Source of the DNA: Mycolicibacterium senegalense
GTDB taxonomy: Bacteria; Actinomycetota; Actinomycetes; Mycobacteriales; Mycobacteriaceae
Direction: 5' to 3'
Length of the DNA stretch: 64,000 nt
NCBI RefSeq assembly: GCF_019645875.1
Contig: NZ_CP081000.1
Location: forward strand, 6,012,417-6,076,416
The notes beneath the pieces were generated by a model. That model was not told the origin of the DNA, made no database searches, and worked only from the letters and a program-made list of their open reading frames with translations. The stretch's first letter is position 1. Each line of letters starts with the position of its first letter. Both the position numbers and the translations under genes were made by a program. Positions 8,052 to 15,611 of this stretch are shown here, piece after piece.

Positions 8052-10085
8052 GTGAGTTACAACGCCGCGGACATCACCGAGCTCGACGATGTCCAGCACA
8101 CGCGCCTGCGGCCGGCGGTGAACCTGGGCCTCGACGTGCTCAACACCGCTTTGCGCGAACTGGTGGACAACGCGATCGAAGAGGTCGCCGATCCCAGCCA
8201 CGGCGGGTCCACCGTGACCATCACCCTGCACGCCGACGGATCGGTGAGCGTTGCCGACGACGGCCGCGGCCTGCCCGTCGACTCCGACCCGGTGACCGGC
8301 AAGAACGGCATCGTCAAAACGCTCGGCACCGCACGTGCCGGCGGCAAGTTCTCCGCACACAGCGACGCCACCAGCACCGGCGCCGGGCTCAACGGGATCG
8401 GCGCCGCCGCAGCGGTGTTCATCTCGGCCCGCACCGACGTGTCGGTGCGCCGCGCCGGCAAGACCTACCTGCAGAGCTTCGGCCACGGCTACCCCGGGAC
8501 GTTCGAGGGCAAGGAATTCGACCCGGACGCCCCGTTCACCCGGGCGGACACGCAGAAACTGAAGGGCTCGGGCAACCGCAAACCCGACGCCCACGGCACC
8601 ACGGTGCGTATCCTGTTCGACCCGGCCGTCGTCCCCGACTCCAGCCTCGACATCGGTGAGGTGCTGCTGCGTGCGCACGCCGCCGCGCGGATGTCGCCGG
8701 GAGTGCACCTGACCGTCGTCGACGAGGGCTGGCCCGGCGGCGAGGTTCCGCCCGCATTGATCGAGCCGTTCAGCGGCCCGTGGGGCACCGACACCCTGCT
8801 CGACCTCATGTGCACCGCGGCCGGTACTCCCCTGCCCGACGTGCGCGCGGTCGTGGAGGGTCGCGGCGAATACTCGACCGGCCGCGGCCCAACCCCGTTC
8901 CGCTGGTCACTGACCGCGGGCCCGGCCGAACCGACGACCGTGGCCGCGTTCTGCAACACGGTGCGGACCCCGAACGGCGGGTCACACCTGACCGCTGCCA
9001 TCAAGGGGCTGTCCGAAGCCTTGGCCGACCGGGCCTCGCGCATCCGCGATCTGGGCCTGGCAAAAGGCGAAGACGGCCCGGAGGCCCAGGATTTCGCGGC
9101 CGTCACCGCGCTGGCCGTGGACACTCGCGCACCCGATGTGGCGTGGGACTCCCAAGCCAAGACCGCGGTGTCGTCGCGGTCGCTGAACGTGGCGATGGCC
9201 CCCGACGTGGCGCGCAGCGTCACGATCTGGGCGGCCAACCCCGCCAACGGAGACACCGTCACCCTGTGGACGAAGCTCGCGCTGGAGGCCGCCCGCGCCC
9301 GCCGCAGCGCCGAGGGCGCCAAAGCCCGGTCCCGGGCGGCCTCGAAAGCCAAAGGGCTGGGCACGAATCTGTCCCTGCCACCCAAACTGCTGCCCAGCCG
9401 CGAGACCGGCCGCGGGTCCGGTGCCGAGTTGTTCCTGTGTGAGGGTGACTCGGCGCTGGGCACCATCAAGGCCGCCCGCGACGCCACCTTCCAGGCCGCT
9501 TTCCCGCTGAAAGGCAAGCCGCCCAACGTATACGGCTTTGCCGTGAGCAAGGCGCGCGCCAAGGACGAATTCGATTCGATCGAACGCATCCTGGGTTGCG
9601 GGATACGCGACAGTTGCGATCCGGAACTGTGCCGGTATGACCGCATCCTGTTCGCCTCCGACGCCGACCCCGACGGCGGCAACATCAACTCGAGCCTGAT
9701 CTCGATGTTCCTCGACTTCTACCGCCCGCTCGTCGAGGCGGGGATGGTCTACGTGACGCTGCCGCCACTGTTCGTGGTCAAAGACGGCAACCAACGCGTC
9801 TACTGCCAGGACGAGTCCGAACGCGACGCCGCCGTGGCCGAGATGAAGGCCACCTCCAAACGGAGGGTGGAGGTTCAGCGCAACAAGGGTCTGGGCGAGA
9901 TGGACGCCGACGACTTCTGGAACACCGTGCTGGACCCACAGCGCCGCACCGTGATCCGGGTTCACTCCGATGACAGCGAAAAGAAGCTGCACCACATCTT
10001 GTTCGGCGGCCCGCCGGAGGGCCGGCGCACGTGGATGGCCGATGTCGCCTCCCGTGTCGACACCTCCGCGCTGGACCTCACCTAG
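8052..10085 (+). CDS. topoN: Type IIA topoisomerase ATPase subunit, TopoN-like (GyrB/ParE family)
   Basis: A 677-residue GyrB/ParE homologue. The GHKL ATPase motifs are present but divergent: ELVDNAIEEVA, DDGRGLPVD, and TGAGLNGIGAAAAVF where gyrase has a GLHGVG lid. The transducer follows, then TOPRIM with LFLCEGDSALG and the Mg-binding ASDADPDGG (DxDxD-type), PLKGKPPNV and NKGLGEMDADDFW. M. smegmatis has an atypical heterotetramer, TopoNM, distinct from gyrase and reported to introduce positive supercoils in vitro; this gene with the next fits that pair in order and size. GTG 8052 was chosen because AAAGGA precedes it by about 7 nt. TopoM starts 9 nt after the stop, so they form an operon. 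Confidence 0.9.
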   Translation: MSYNAADITELDDVQHTRLRPAVNLGLDVLNTALRELVDNAIEEVADPSHGGSTVTITLHADGSVSVADDGRGLPVDSDPVTGKNGIVKTLGTARAGGKFSAHSDATSTGAGLNGIGAAAAVFISARTDVSVRRAGKTYLQSFGHGYPGTFEGKEFDPDAPFTRADTQKLKGSGNRKPDAHGTTVRILFDPAVVPDSSLDIGEVLLRAHAAARMSPGVHLTVVDEGWPGGEVPPALIEPFSGPWGTDTLLDLMCTAAGTPLPDVRAVVEGRGEYSTGRGPTPFRWSLTAGPAEPTTVAAFCNTVRTPNGGSHLTAAIKGLSEALADRASRIRDLGLAKGEDGPEAQDFAAVTALAVDTRAPDVAWDSQAKTAVSSRSLNVAMAPDVARSVTIWAANPANGDTVTLWTKLALEAARARRSAEGAKARSRAASKAKGLGTNLSLPPKLLPSRETGRGSGAELFLCEGDSALGTIKAARDATFQAAFPLKGKPPNVYGFAVSKARAKDEFDSIERILGCGIRDSCDPELCRYDRILFASDADPDGGNINSSLISMFLDFYRPLVEAGMVYVTLPPLFVVKDGNQRVYCQDESERDAAVAEMKATSKRRVEVQRNKGLGEMDADDFWNTVLDPQRRTVIRVHSDDSEKKLHHILFGGPPEGRRTWMADVASRVDTSALDLT

Positions 10086-10094
10086 GAGCACGAC

Positions 10095-12251
10095 TTGACC
10101 GCCACCCTCGACGTTCCTGAGCAGAACGAAGATCTGGTGCTCGACCAGAGCGCCGACGACTACTGGAACCACTATCAGCTGACCTTCGCGCTCTACAGCG
10201 TCAGCGACCGGGCCATCCCGTCCGCATTCGACGGCCTCAAGCCGGGTCAACGGCGCCTGCTCTATCAGATGCACGAATCGAAGCTGCTGCCCGGAAACAA
10301 GCCGCAGAAGTCGTCGAAGATCTGCTCGGCAGTCACCGGCAACCTGCATCCCCACGGCGGGGCGTCGATGTACGGGGCCGCGGCACTGATGGCCGCCGAG
10401 TTCCAGCGCGTGAAAGTCATTGACGGACAAGGCGCCTTCCCGCGCATCCAAGGCGACATTCCCGCGGCCGACCGGTACACCGAGATGCGGTTGTCGGCAC
10501 CCGGCGCAGCGCTGACCGCCGAACTCGACAGCCACGCGGTTCCCATGGTCCAGACGTTCGACGGGGAGTGGACCGAGCCGACCTGGCTGCCGGCCCAGTG
10601 GCCGGTGCTGCTGTGCAACGGCGCTGTCGGCATCGCCGAGGGCTGGGCCACCAAGGTCCCCGCCCACAATCCGCGCGAAGTGATCGCGGCGTGCCGGGCA
10701 CTGCTGAAAACCCCGAACATGACCGACGACAGGTTGGTCAAGCTCATTCCCGGTCCCGACTGGGGGTGCGGAGCCACCGTCGTCGGCACGGCCGGGCTGC
10801 GGGAGTACATCACCACGGGGCGCGGCCAGTTCACGGTGCGCGGCACGGTTTCGGTGGACGGAAAGAACTGCGTCATCACAGAACTGCCGCCCGGTGTGGC
10901 GAGTAACACTGTGCAAGACCGGATCCGGGCCCTGGTCGAGTCCGGTGAGCTGTCCGGTGTGGCGGACATGTCCGATCTCACCGACCGCCGTAACGGGCTA
11001 CGCGTAGTGGTCACCGCCAAACGCGGCCACAGCGCCGAAACCATCCGCGAGCAACTGCTGGCCCTGACCCCGCTGGAGTCGACGTTCGCGGCCAGCCTGG
11101 TGGCGCTCGACGAGGACCGGGTGCCGCGCTGGTGGTCGGTGCGCGAACTGATCTCGGCCTTCCTGCACCTGCGAGATTCGGTGGTGCTGCGGCGCAGCGA
11201 GTACCGCCTGGACAAGGTCTCCGCACGGCGCCATCTGGTCGCCGGGTTGATGAAGATCCACCTCGACATCGACACCGCCGTGGCGATCATCCGCGCTTCC
11301 GAGACGGTCGACGAGGCCCGCCAGGGATTGCAGGAACGGTTCTCGATCGACTCCGAACAGGCCGATTATGTGCTCAGCCTGCAGCTTCGGCGCCTGACCA
11401 AACTCGACGTGATCGAGCTGCAGGCCGAGGCGGAGCGGCTGGACGCCGAGTTCGCCGAGCTCACCGAACTGGTCGGCAACCCCGACGCGCGCCGGGTGGT
11501 GATCGACAAAGAGCTGGTCGAGACGGCAAAGCTGTTCAAAGGCCCCGAGTTCGACCGTCGCACCGTGCTGGACTTCGACGCCACGCCGACGGCGTCGAGT
11601 TCCGACGACGACGGCCCGCGCGAGCGGAAGGTCAACGCTTCCTGGCGGCTGGACGACCGCGGGGTGTTCTCCGACAGCCACGGCGAACTGCTGACGTCGG
11701 GCCTCGGGTGGGCGGTGTGGACCGACGGCCGGGTGAAGTTCACCAGCGGCAACGGTCTGCCCTTCAAGATCCGCGACATTCCGGTGGCGCCGGACATCAC
11801 CGGGCTGCTGCAGTCCGGTGTTCTCCCCGAGGGCTATCACCTGGCGCTGGTGACGCGACGCGGCAAGATCTTGCGCATCGATCCGGCGGCCGTCAATCCG
11901 CAAGGCGTGGCGGGCAACGGTGTGGCCGGGGTGAAGCTTGCCGGCGACGGGGACGAAGTCATCGCGGCGCTGCCCATCACCTGCCGCAACGGCGAAGCCG
12001 TCCTGTCCATCTCCGAAAAGGGTTGGAAGGTAACCGAAGTGGCCGATATCCCGGTCAAGGGCCGCGGCGGCGCCGGTGTCGGTTTCCACCCGTTCGTCAA
12101 CGGCGAGGACACGCTGCTCTCGGTGTCGATCTCCCCGACCGGATTCGTCCGGGGCAAGAAGGCCGTGCGGGCGGAGAACCGGGCCAAAGCTTCGGTCAAG
12201 GGTGCGGGCGGCGCTGACGTGACGCCGGCGCCCGATACCGCGACCGACTGA
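10095..12251 (+). CDS. topoM: Type IIA topoisomerase DNA-cleaving subunit, TopoM-like (GyrA/ParC family)
   Basis: A 718-residue GyrA/ParC homologue starting at TTG 10095 behind AGGAG. The winged-helix/tower domain has HPHGGASMYG and the active-site Tyr128 in DRYTEMRLS. Numbering runs parallel to mycobacterial GyrA, so the quinolone-determining positions read Gly89, Ala90, Ser91, Gly94; gyrase has Asp at 89 and 94. The C-terminal part (about 530-700) is a shortened beta-pinwheel with a degenerate GyrA-box-like VKGRGGAGVG, where the gyrase wrapping motif would be QRRGGKG. A full box drives negative supercoiling, so its change fits a non-gyrase activity. Partner of TopoN, 9 nt upstream. Confidence 0.9.
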   Translation: MTATLDVPEQNEDLVLDQSADDYWNHYQLTFALYSVSDRAIPSAFDGLKPGQRRLLYQMHESKLLPGNKPQKSSKICSAVTGNLHPHGGASMYGAAALMAAEFQRVKVIDGQGAFPRIQGDIPAADRYTEMRLSAPGAALTAELDSHAVPMVQTFDGEWTEPTWLPAQWPVLLCNGAVGIAEGWATKVPAHNPREVIAACRALLKTPNMTDDRLVKLIPGPDWGCGATVVGTAGLREYITTGRGQFTVRGTVSVDGKNCVITELPPGVASNTVQDRIRALVESGELSGVADMSDLTDRRNGLRVVVTAKRGHSAETIREQLLALTPLESTFAASLVALDEDRVPRWWSVRELISAFLHLRDSVVLRRSEYRLDKVSARRHLVAGLMKIHLDIDTAVAIIRASETVDEARQGLQERFSIDSEQADYVLSLQLRRLTKLDVIELQAEAERLDAEFAELTELVGNPDARRVVIDKELVETAKLFKGPEFDRRTVLDFDATPTASSSDDDGPRERKVNASWRLDDRGVFSDSHGELLTSGLGWAVWTDGRVKFTSGNGLPFKIRDIPVAPDITGLLQSGVLPEGYHLALVTRRGKILRIDPAAVNPQGVAGNGVAGVKLAGDGDEVIAALPITCRNGEAVLSISEKGWKVTEVADIPVKGRGGAGVGFHPFVNGEDTLLSVSISPTGFVRGKKAVRAENRAKASVKGAGGADVTPAPDTATD

Positions 12252-12297
12252 GAGGCCGCCGCTTACAAATTGGACTCGTTTCGGCCGTGGCCACACG

Positions 12298-12323
12298 GTT
12301 AACACCAGTCACTTTGTTAACAT
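12298..12323 (+). promoter_or_regulatory. Promoter of the second DUF1906 gene with two GTTAAC sites
   Basis: A TAACAT -10 box (12318-12323) ends 6 nt before ATG 12330, so the transcript should be leaderless. GTTAAC occurs at 12298-12303 and 12316-12321, the second overlapping the -10, which would suit a repressor site. Confidence 0.45.
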
Positions 12324-12329
12324 CACGGC

Positions 12330-13139
12330 ATGCAGGACTCGCCTGGGAACAGCGGCCTGCGCAGATCAGGCCCGATTTCCCGGCGTGACGCGCTGCGCTT
12401 GGCCACCACGGTGTCAGCGCTGGCCGGCCTCGGTGTGGCCGCCGCAGGGCTCGGCGCGCCCGTGGCGTCGGCCGCCGCGCCTACCCTGATCGACTTCGCC
12501 ATGCGCCAGATCCCGGCGCAAGACATCCGGGCGGCGGGCCACTCCGGGGTGATCAACTACGTCGCGACGTCGCGTCCCGGCTCGTCCTTCGGCGCCAAGC
12601 CGATCACCTTGCCCTATGCCCGGCAACTCACGGCAGCCGGGCTCGTCATCGTCAGCAACTTCCAATACGGCAAGCCCGGCGGGACCGCACCATCGGACTT
12701 CACCCGCGGGTTCCCCGGCGGTGTCGCCGACGCGAAAACCGCCTGGAGCCTGCACACCGCAGCAGGCGGCGGACGCAGCGCACCGATCTTTTTCAGTGTC
12801 GACGACGACATCGACCGCAACACCTGGAACACCGTTGCCCTGCCGTGGTTTCGCGGAATCAACTCGGTGATCGGCGTGCAGCGCACCGGCATCTACGCGG
12901 GCATCAACCCATGCCAATGGGCCATCGAAGACGGCGTCATCGGGAGGTCGAGCACACCGGGCCGGGCGTGGGCATGGCAGACCCGATCCTGGTCCGGCGG
13001 CAAGGTCCACCCCGCTGCGGTTCTCTACCAGCGAATCATCGACACCGCGTCGAATCCGGGGCCAGTGGTCGGCGGCCTCCGTGTCGACGTGAATGACGCC
13101 CTGGCCTCCGATGTGGGCCAATGGAACCTGCATCCGTGA
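12330..13139 (+). CDS. Tat-exported DUF1906 (Rv2525c-type) protein, second copy
   Basis: A 269-residue paralogue of the protein at 4870-5640. It has a twin-arginine signal (ISRRDALRLATTVSALAG, cleavage near VASAAA) and the same DUF1906 core: LIDFAMRQIPAQDIRAAGHSG, IVSNFQYGKPGG, APIFFSVDDDID, WFRGINSVIG, TGIYAG, VDVNDAL, and the shared C-terminal GQWNL. It is presumably exported folded and acts in the cell wall; no substrate is known. ATG 12330 has a leaderless promoter. The two copies bracket the topoisomerase locus in opposite orientation; divergence between them in the middle of the barrel suggests an old duplication. Confidence 0.9.
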   Translation: MQDSPGNSGLRRSGPISRRDALRLATTVSALAGLGVAAAGLGAPVASAAAPTLIDFAMRQIPAQDIRAAGHSGVINYVATSRPGSSFGAKPITLPYARQLTAAGLVIVSNFQYGKPGGTAPSDFTRGFPGGVADAKTAWSLHTAAGGGRSAPIFFSVDDDIDRNTWNTVALPWFRGINSVIGVQRTGIYAGINPCQWAIEDGVIGRSSTPGRAWAWQTRSWSGGKVHPAAVLYQRIIDTASNPGPVVGGLRVDVNDALASDVGQWNLHP

Positions 13140-13149
13140 GCCTCGTTCC

Positions 13150-13566
13150 ATGACGGTCGAAGACCGATACGCGCTCGACGAATTGCACTGGGCAGCGGTC
13201 AAAGACATTGTCGCCCGCGCGAAGAAGTCGACCTTGCACTGCGCAATCGCCTCGACTGATGCCGACGGCGCACCGCACATCACACCCGTCGGCACCGTGT
13301 TCCTGCGAGATGACCGCACCGGCTTCTACTTCGACGAATACACCAGCGCATTGGCCCGCAACGTCGACCGTGACCCGAGGGTGTGCGTGATGGCAGTCGA
13401 CGCCGGGCGCATGTTCTGGCTGCGCGCATTGGTCACCGGCCGCTTCACCGCGCCGCCGGCAGTCCGGCTGTATGGCACGGTCGGAGCGCTACGCGCCGCG
13501 AGTCCACAAGAGCTCGAACAGGTGCGGCAGAGCGTGGGTGCCGTACGACGGCTGAAAGACGGTTGA
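13150..13566 (+). CDS. Pyridoxamine 5'-phosphate oxidase (PNPOx)-like flavin/F420-fold protein, probably shortened
   Basis: A 138-residue split-barrel protein: LHCAIASTDADGAPHITPVGTVFL is the usual first beta hairpin, then YFDEYTSALARNVDRDPRVCVMAVD. Members bind FMN, F420 or haem; the ligand here is open. It starts at ATG 13150, 10 nt after the DUF1906 stop, so it is probably co-transcribed. The frame ends soon after RLYGTVGALRAASPQELEQV; relatives usually continue for about 25-30 residues with an aromatic tail, so the C-terminus may be lost. The stop lies where the GC-poorer accessory block begins, consistent with truncation by insertion or deletion. Confidence 0.72.
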   Translation: MTVEDRYALDELHWAAVKDIVARAKKSTLHCAIASTDADGAPHITPVGTVFLRDDRTGFYFDEYTSALARNVDRDPRVCVMAVDAGRMFWLRALVTGRFTAPPAVRLYGTVGALRAASPQELEQVRQSVGAVRRLKDG

Positions 13567-13989
13567 GACCCGATTCACCAAGTCCGGCAATCGAGTTCGG
13601 GCGCATTGCATGGACACGTCTGAGCGTCAGCTGCCGAACAAGCTTCGGGCAGTGTTCAACGCACTAGCACGCAGTTGAACAGACCTTTGCGAATGCCGAT
13701 AGCACCCAATGAATGCCAGCGACAGCCTGCAGCGTCGCCAACTTGGCATGTCCTCACTATCTGTCCGGTCTCAAATTTGAGTGACCGTTTTTCAGCCGAT
13801 CTGGGCATGCGACGGATCGGCCGAGGCGCAGTCTCATCTCGTGCATGGCGGGCGCAAGCAAAGGTCGCTGATTGAATGAGACCCTGTGTGATGCACCGGT
13901 GGACGAGTGCATCAAGCCCGGGGCGATTCGCGGGATGAGTGTTCGAGTTCCAGCTGACGTCAAGTTGCGCCACGTGTAGCAGTGGCGCG
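13567..13989. other. Non-coding stretch at the edge of the accessory block
   Basis: 423 bases with several short frames but none convincing. Base composition drops and stop codons occur in all frames. I see no tRNA, transposase or clear att repeat. It may hold decayed remains of the truncated PNPOx gene and of an insertion junction. Confidence 0.5.
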
Positions 13990-15033
13990 CTACTTCCCGC
14001 GTGCCACATCGATCATGAAATCGATGTGTGAATCGACTAGGTCAGCTTCGTACTCATCAATCTCGTCCTGCGTTGCCTCATCCGGTTCCAGCTCGATCTC
14101 GAGTGTCACCGCAGCCTCGACCAGATACTCCCGGCGGTCCAGCTTCAGTCGACACACCCCGCACTCGAATCGATCGGCCGAGCCTTTCCGTTCGACATAT
14201 GCGTCTCCGTGCCGACCACCGAACTGATCATCCAGATATTCGACCGTCGGTGTGCCGCGGTGGACCTCGTAAACGACCCAGCCCATGTTCGCGCAAGCGG
14301 GGCACAGGTGCGAAACCGCCTCCTCAGAGCCCGAGTTGATGGTCGGAGGTACTTCTGCAAACTGCTTAATCACCTCAGCTTTGCCCGCTTCGAGAAGGCT
14401 CTCCGTCAGGGTCTGGTAGTCGTCCTTCGCTCGACGCAGTAGCTGCTCGTACCGGGCCTTTGCTTCGGTGATCGCTTCATCGACGATCGCGCGGACGAAC
14501 TTCTCAGCCTCCTCGCCGCCCCAATATTGAATCCTCTCCGAGGTTTTGACGCCCAAGTGCGAGAACAAACTGTCGATAACTAGCACCATCTTCTTGAACG
14601 CGGCCTTGTTGGCCTGCGTCGATGCCACACCAAGATGAATGGCAGAGTTGCGTACCCGGAAAGCCAACTCGAAGTCTTCCTTCTTCAACTGCAGTTCGCT
14701 CGCCTTGTTCAATCGCTCGACAGCGGCTGTTCCTGCGACCGTGGTCAGCTGAGGCAGATGATCGGCTGCGCTTCCCTTTCCGTCTAGCGTCAGTGCGGTC
14801 TCGATCTTGTAATTGTCAGGGAGCAGCTGAAAACTCCGGAGCGCCAACACATGTTTGAGAAGTAGCTCGACGGCGGTTCCGATCGAGATCGCCACGCGTT
14901 GCGCATCCCAGCTGGTGTCACCGGGATATAGCTCGTGCACCAAACGCGCATGCTGGGAAGATGCGTCCAACAGCACGTCCGGCAACTTGTCGTACGCGAC
15001 GTGATGAGTACCCGCTGGCCAGCCATGAGTCAT
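13990..15033 (-). CDS. Unknown protein with HEPN-type RN-x3-H motif and a four-cysteine zinc ribbon
   Basis: 347 residues, not recognised as a named family. Residues about 45-165 form a helical bundle opening with RVAISIGTAVELLLKHVLAL and containing RNSAIH (Arg128 to His133), which fits the R-polar-x3-H active site of HEPN ribonucleases. Residues 170-230 are a charged amphipathic helix likely to coil. The C-terminal part has two knuckles, Cys244/Cys247 (CPAC) and Cys291/Cys294 (CGVC), like a zinc ribbon, and an acidic tail. This could be an RNA-cleaving toxin-like or defence effector, but that is inference. ATG 15033 has a TATTGT box 6 nt upstream, so it can be expressed separately from the two genes upstream on the same strand (gap 62 nt). 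Base use is GC-poorer than the core genes. Confidence 0.7.
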   Translation of the reverse strand: MTHGWPAGTHHVAYDKLPDVLLDASSQHARLVHELYPGDTSWDAQRVAISIGTAVELLLKHVLALRSFQLLPDNYKIETALTLDGKGSAADHLPQLTTVAGTAAVERLNKASELQLKKEDFELAFRVRNSAIHLGVASTQANKAAFKKMVLVIDSLFSHLGVKTSERIQYWGGEEAEKFVRAIVDEAITEAKARYEQLLRRAKDDYQTLTESLLEAGKAEVIKQFAEVPPTINSGSEEAVSHLCPACANMGWVVYEVHRGTPTVEYLDDQFGGRHGDAYVERKGSADRFECGVCRLKLDRREYLVEAAVTLEIELEPDEATQDEIDEYEADLVDSHIDFMIDVARGK

Positions 15034-15039
15034 GGGCTC

Positions 15040-15045
15040 ACAATA
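15040..15045 (-). promoter_or_regulatory. Leaderless -10 element of the HEPN-motif gene
   Basis: TATTGT on the minus strand, ending 6 nt before ATG 15033. Confidence 0.45.
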
Positions 15046-15095
15046 ATTCGGACGAAGGCGCGTGAACGCGGACTCGGCCCGCCAGCTCTAATCGA

Positions 15096-15611
15096 TCACT
15101 CTTCGATGGGGCCAAACTTCCACCCGTTTGCCATTGCCTTGGCCAAGAGCGCTTTGGCGACGAAATCGTGAGCTCCGCGGTCAGTTGGGGGAAGCTCGTT
15201 GTAGTCGATGTGCCCGTGGGAATCTGGGATGTCGGCGTTCATTGAGTCATCCCACGCGGTCAGCGGGTGGCGAGGCTCACTACCTTCGGGCGACTTTACT
15301 TCGACCGACTCGACTTCGGCGACAGTGACGGCAAGCACTCCGACGGGAGGTCGATACGGCCTGCTGTTCTCCTCGCACCGCTTCCGGATCGATTCGGCAC
15401 GCTCCTTGTAGGCATCCTCGGCCGCGGTAACTTCTGCTCGAGCTATCGAGAGTCGGTTCGAGTCCGCTTTGTCTGCGGTGCTGAGCTTGAATGCATCGGG
15501 CGTTATCACGCCAGCCGGCGCCCACGCCCGGATGATCGGACGGAACAAGACCTTTTCGATATCGGTGATTCGTTCACGGACCGGTTCGGTTTCTTTGGAT
15601 GCATCAGTCAT
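15096..15611 (-). CDS. Unknown 171-residue protein, middle gene of the three-gene cassette
   Basis: I do not recognise this protein. It is soluble and charged. Residues about 50-85 are a long helix rich in Ala, Glu and Arg (SNRLSIARAEVTAAEDAYKE), followed by RPYRPPVGVLAVTVAEVESV and a C-terminal segment with HGHIDYNELP and HDFVAKALLAKAMANGW. Its ATG overlaps the TGA of the upstream gene by 8 bases (ATGACTGA), so the two are translationally coupled and probably form a complex. There are no membrane segments or catalytic signatures I can name. Confidence 0.65.
   Translation of the reverse strand: MTDASKETEPVRERITDIEKVLFRPIIRAWAPAGVITPDAFKLSTADKADSNRLSIARAEVTAAEDAYKERAESIRKRCEENSRPYRPPVGVLAVTVAEVESVEVKSPEGSEPRHPLTAWDDSMNADIPDSHGHIDYNELPPTDRGAHDFVAKALLAKAMANGWKFGPIEE

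Noticed and set aside
8982..10916. A 644-residue frame antisense to topoN/topoM
   Set aside because: It spans two real genes and their junction, which a genuine gene would not do; no recognisable domain.
13567..13680. A frame reading MDTSERQLPNKLRAVFNALA after the PNPOx stop
   Set aside because: It is in a different frame from PNPOx, short, and lacks a ribosome site; it may be decayed sequence.
13930..13945. GTTCGAGTTC, resembling a tRNA T-arm
   Set aside because: The flanks do not pair into a T-stem and no other tRNA arms are present.
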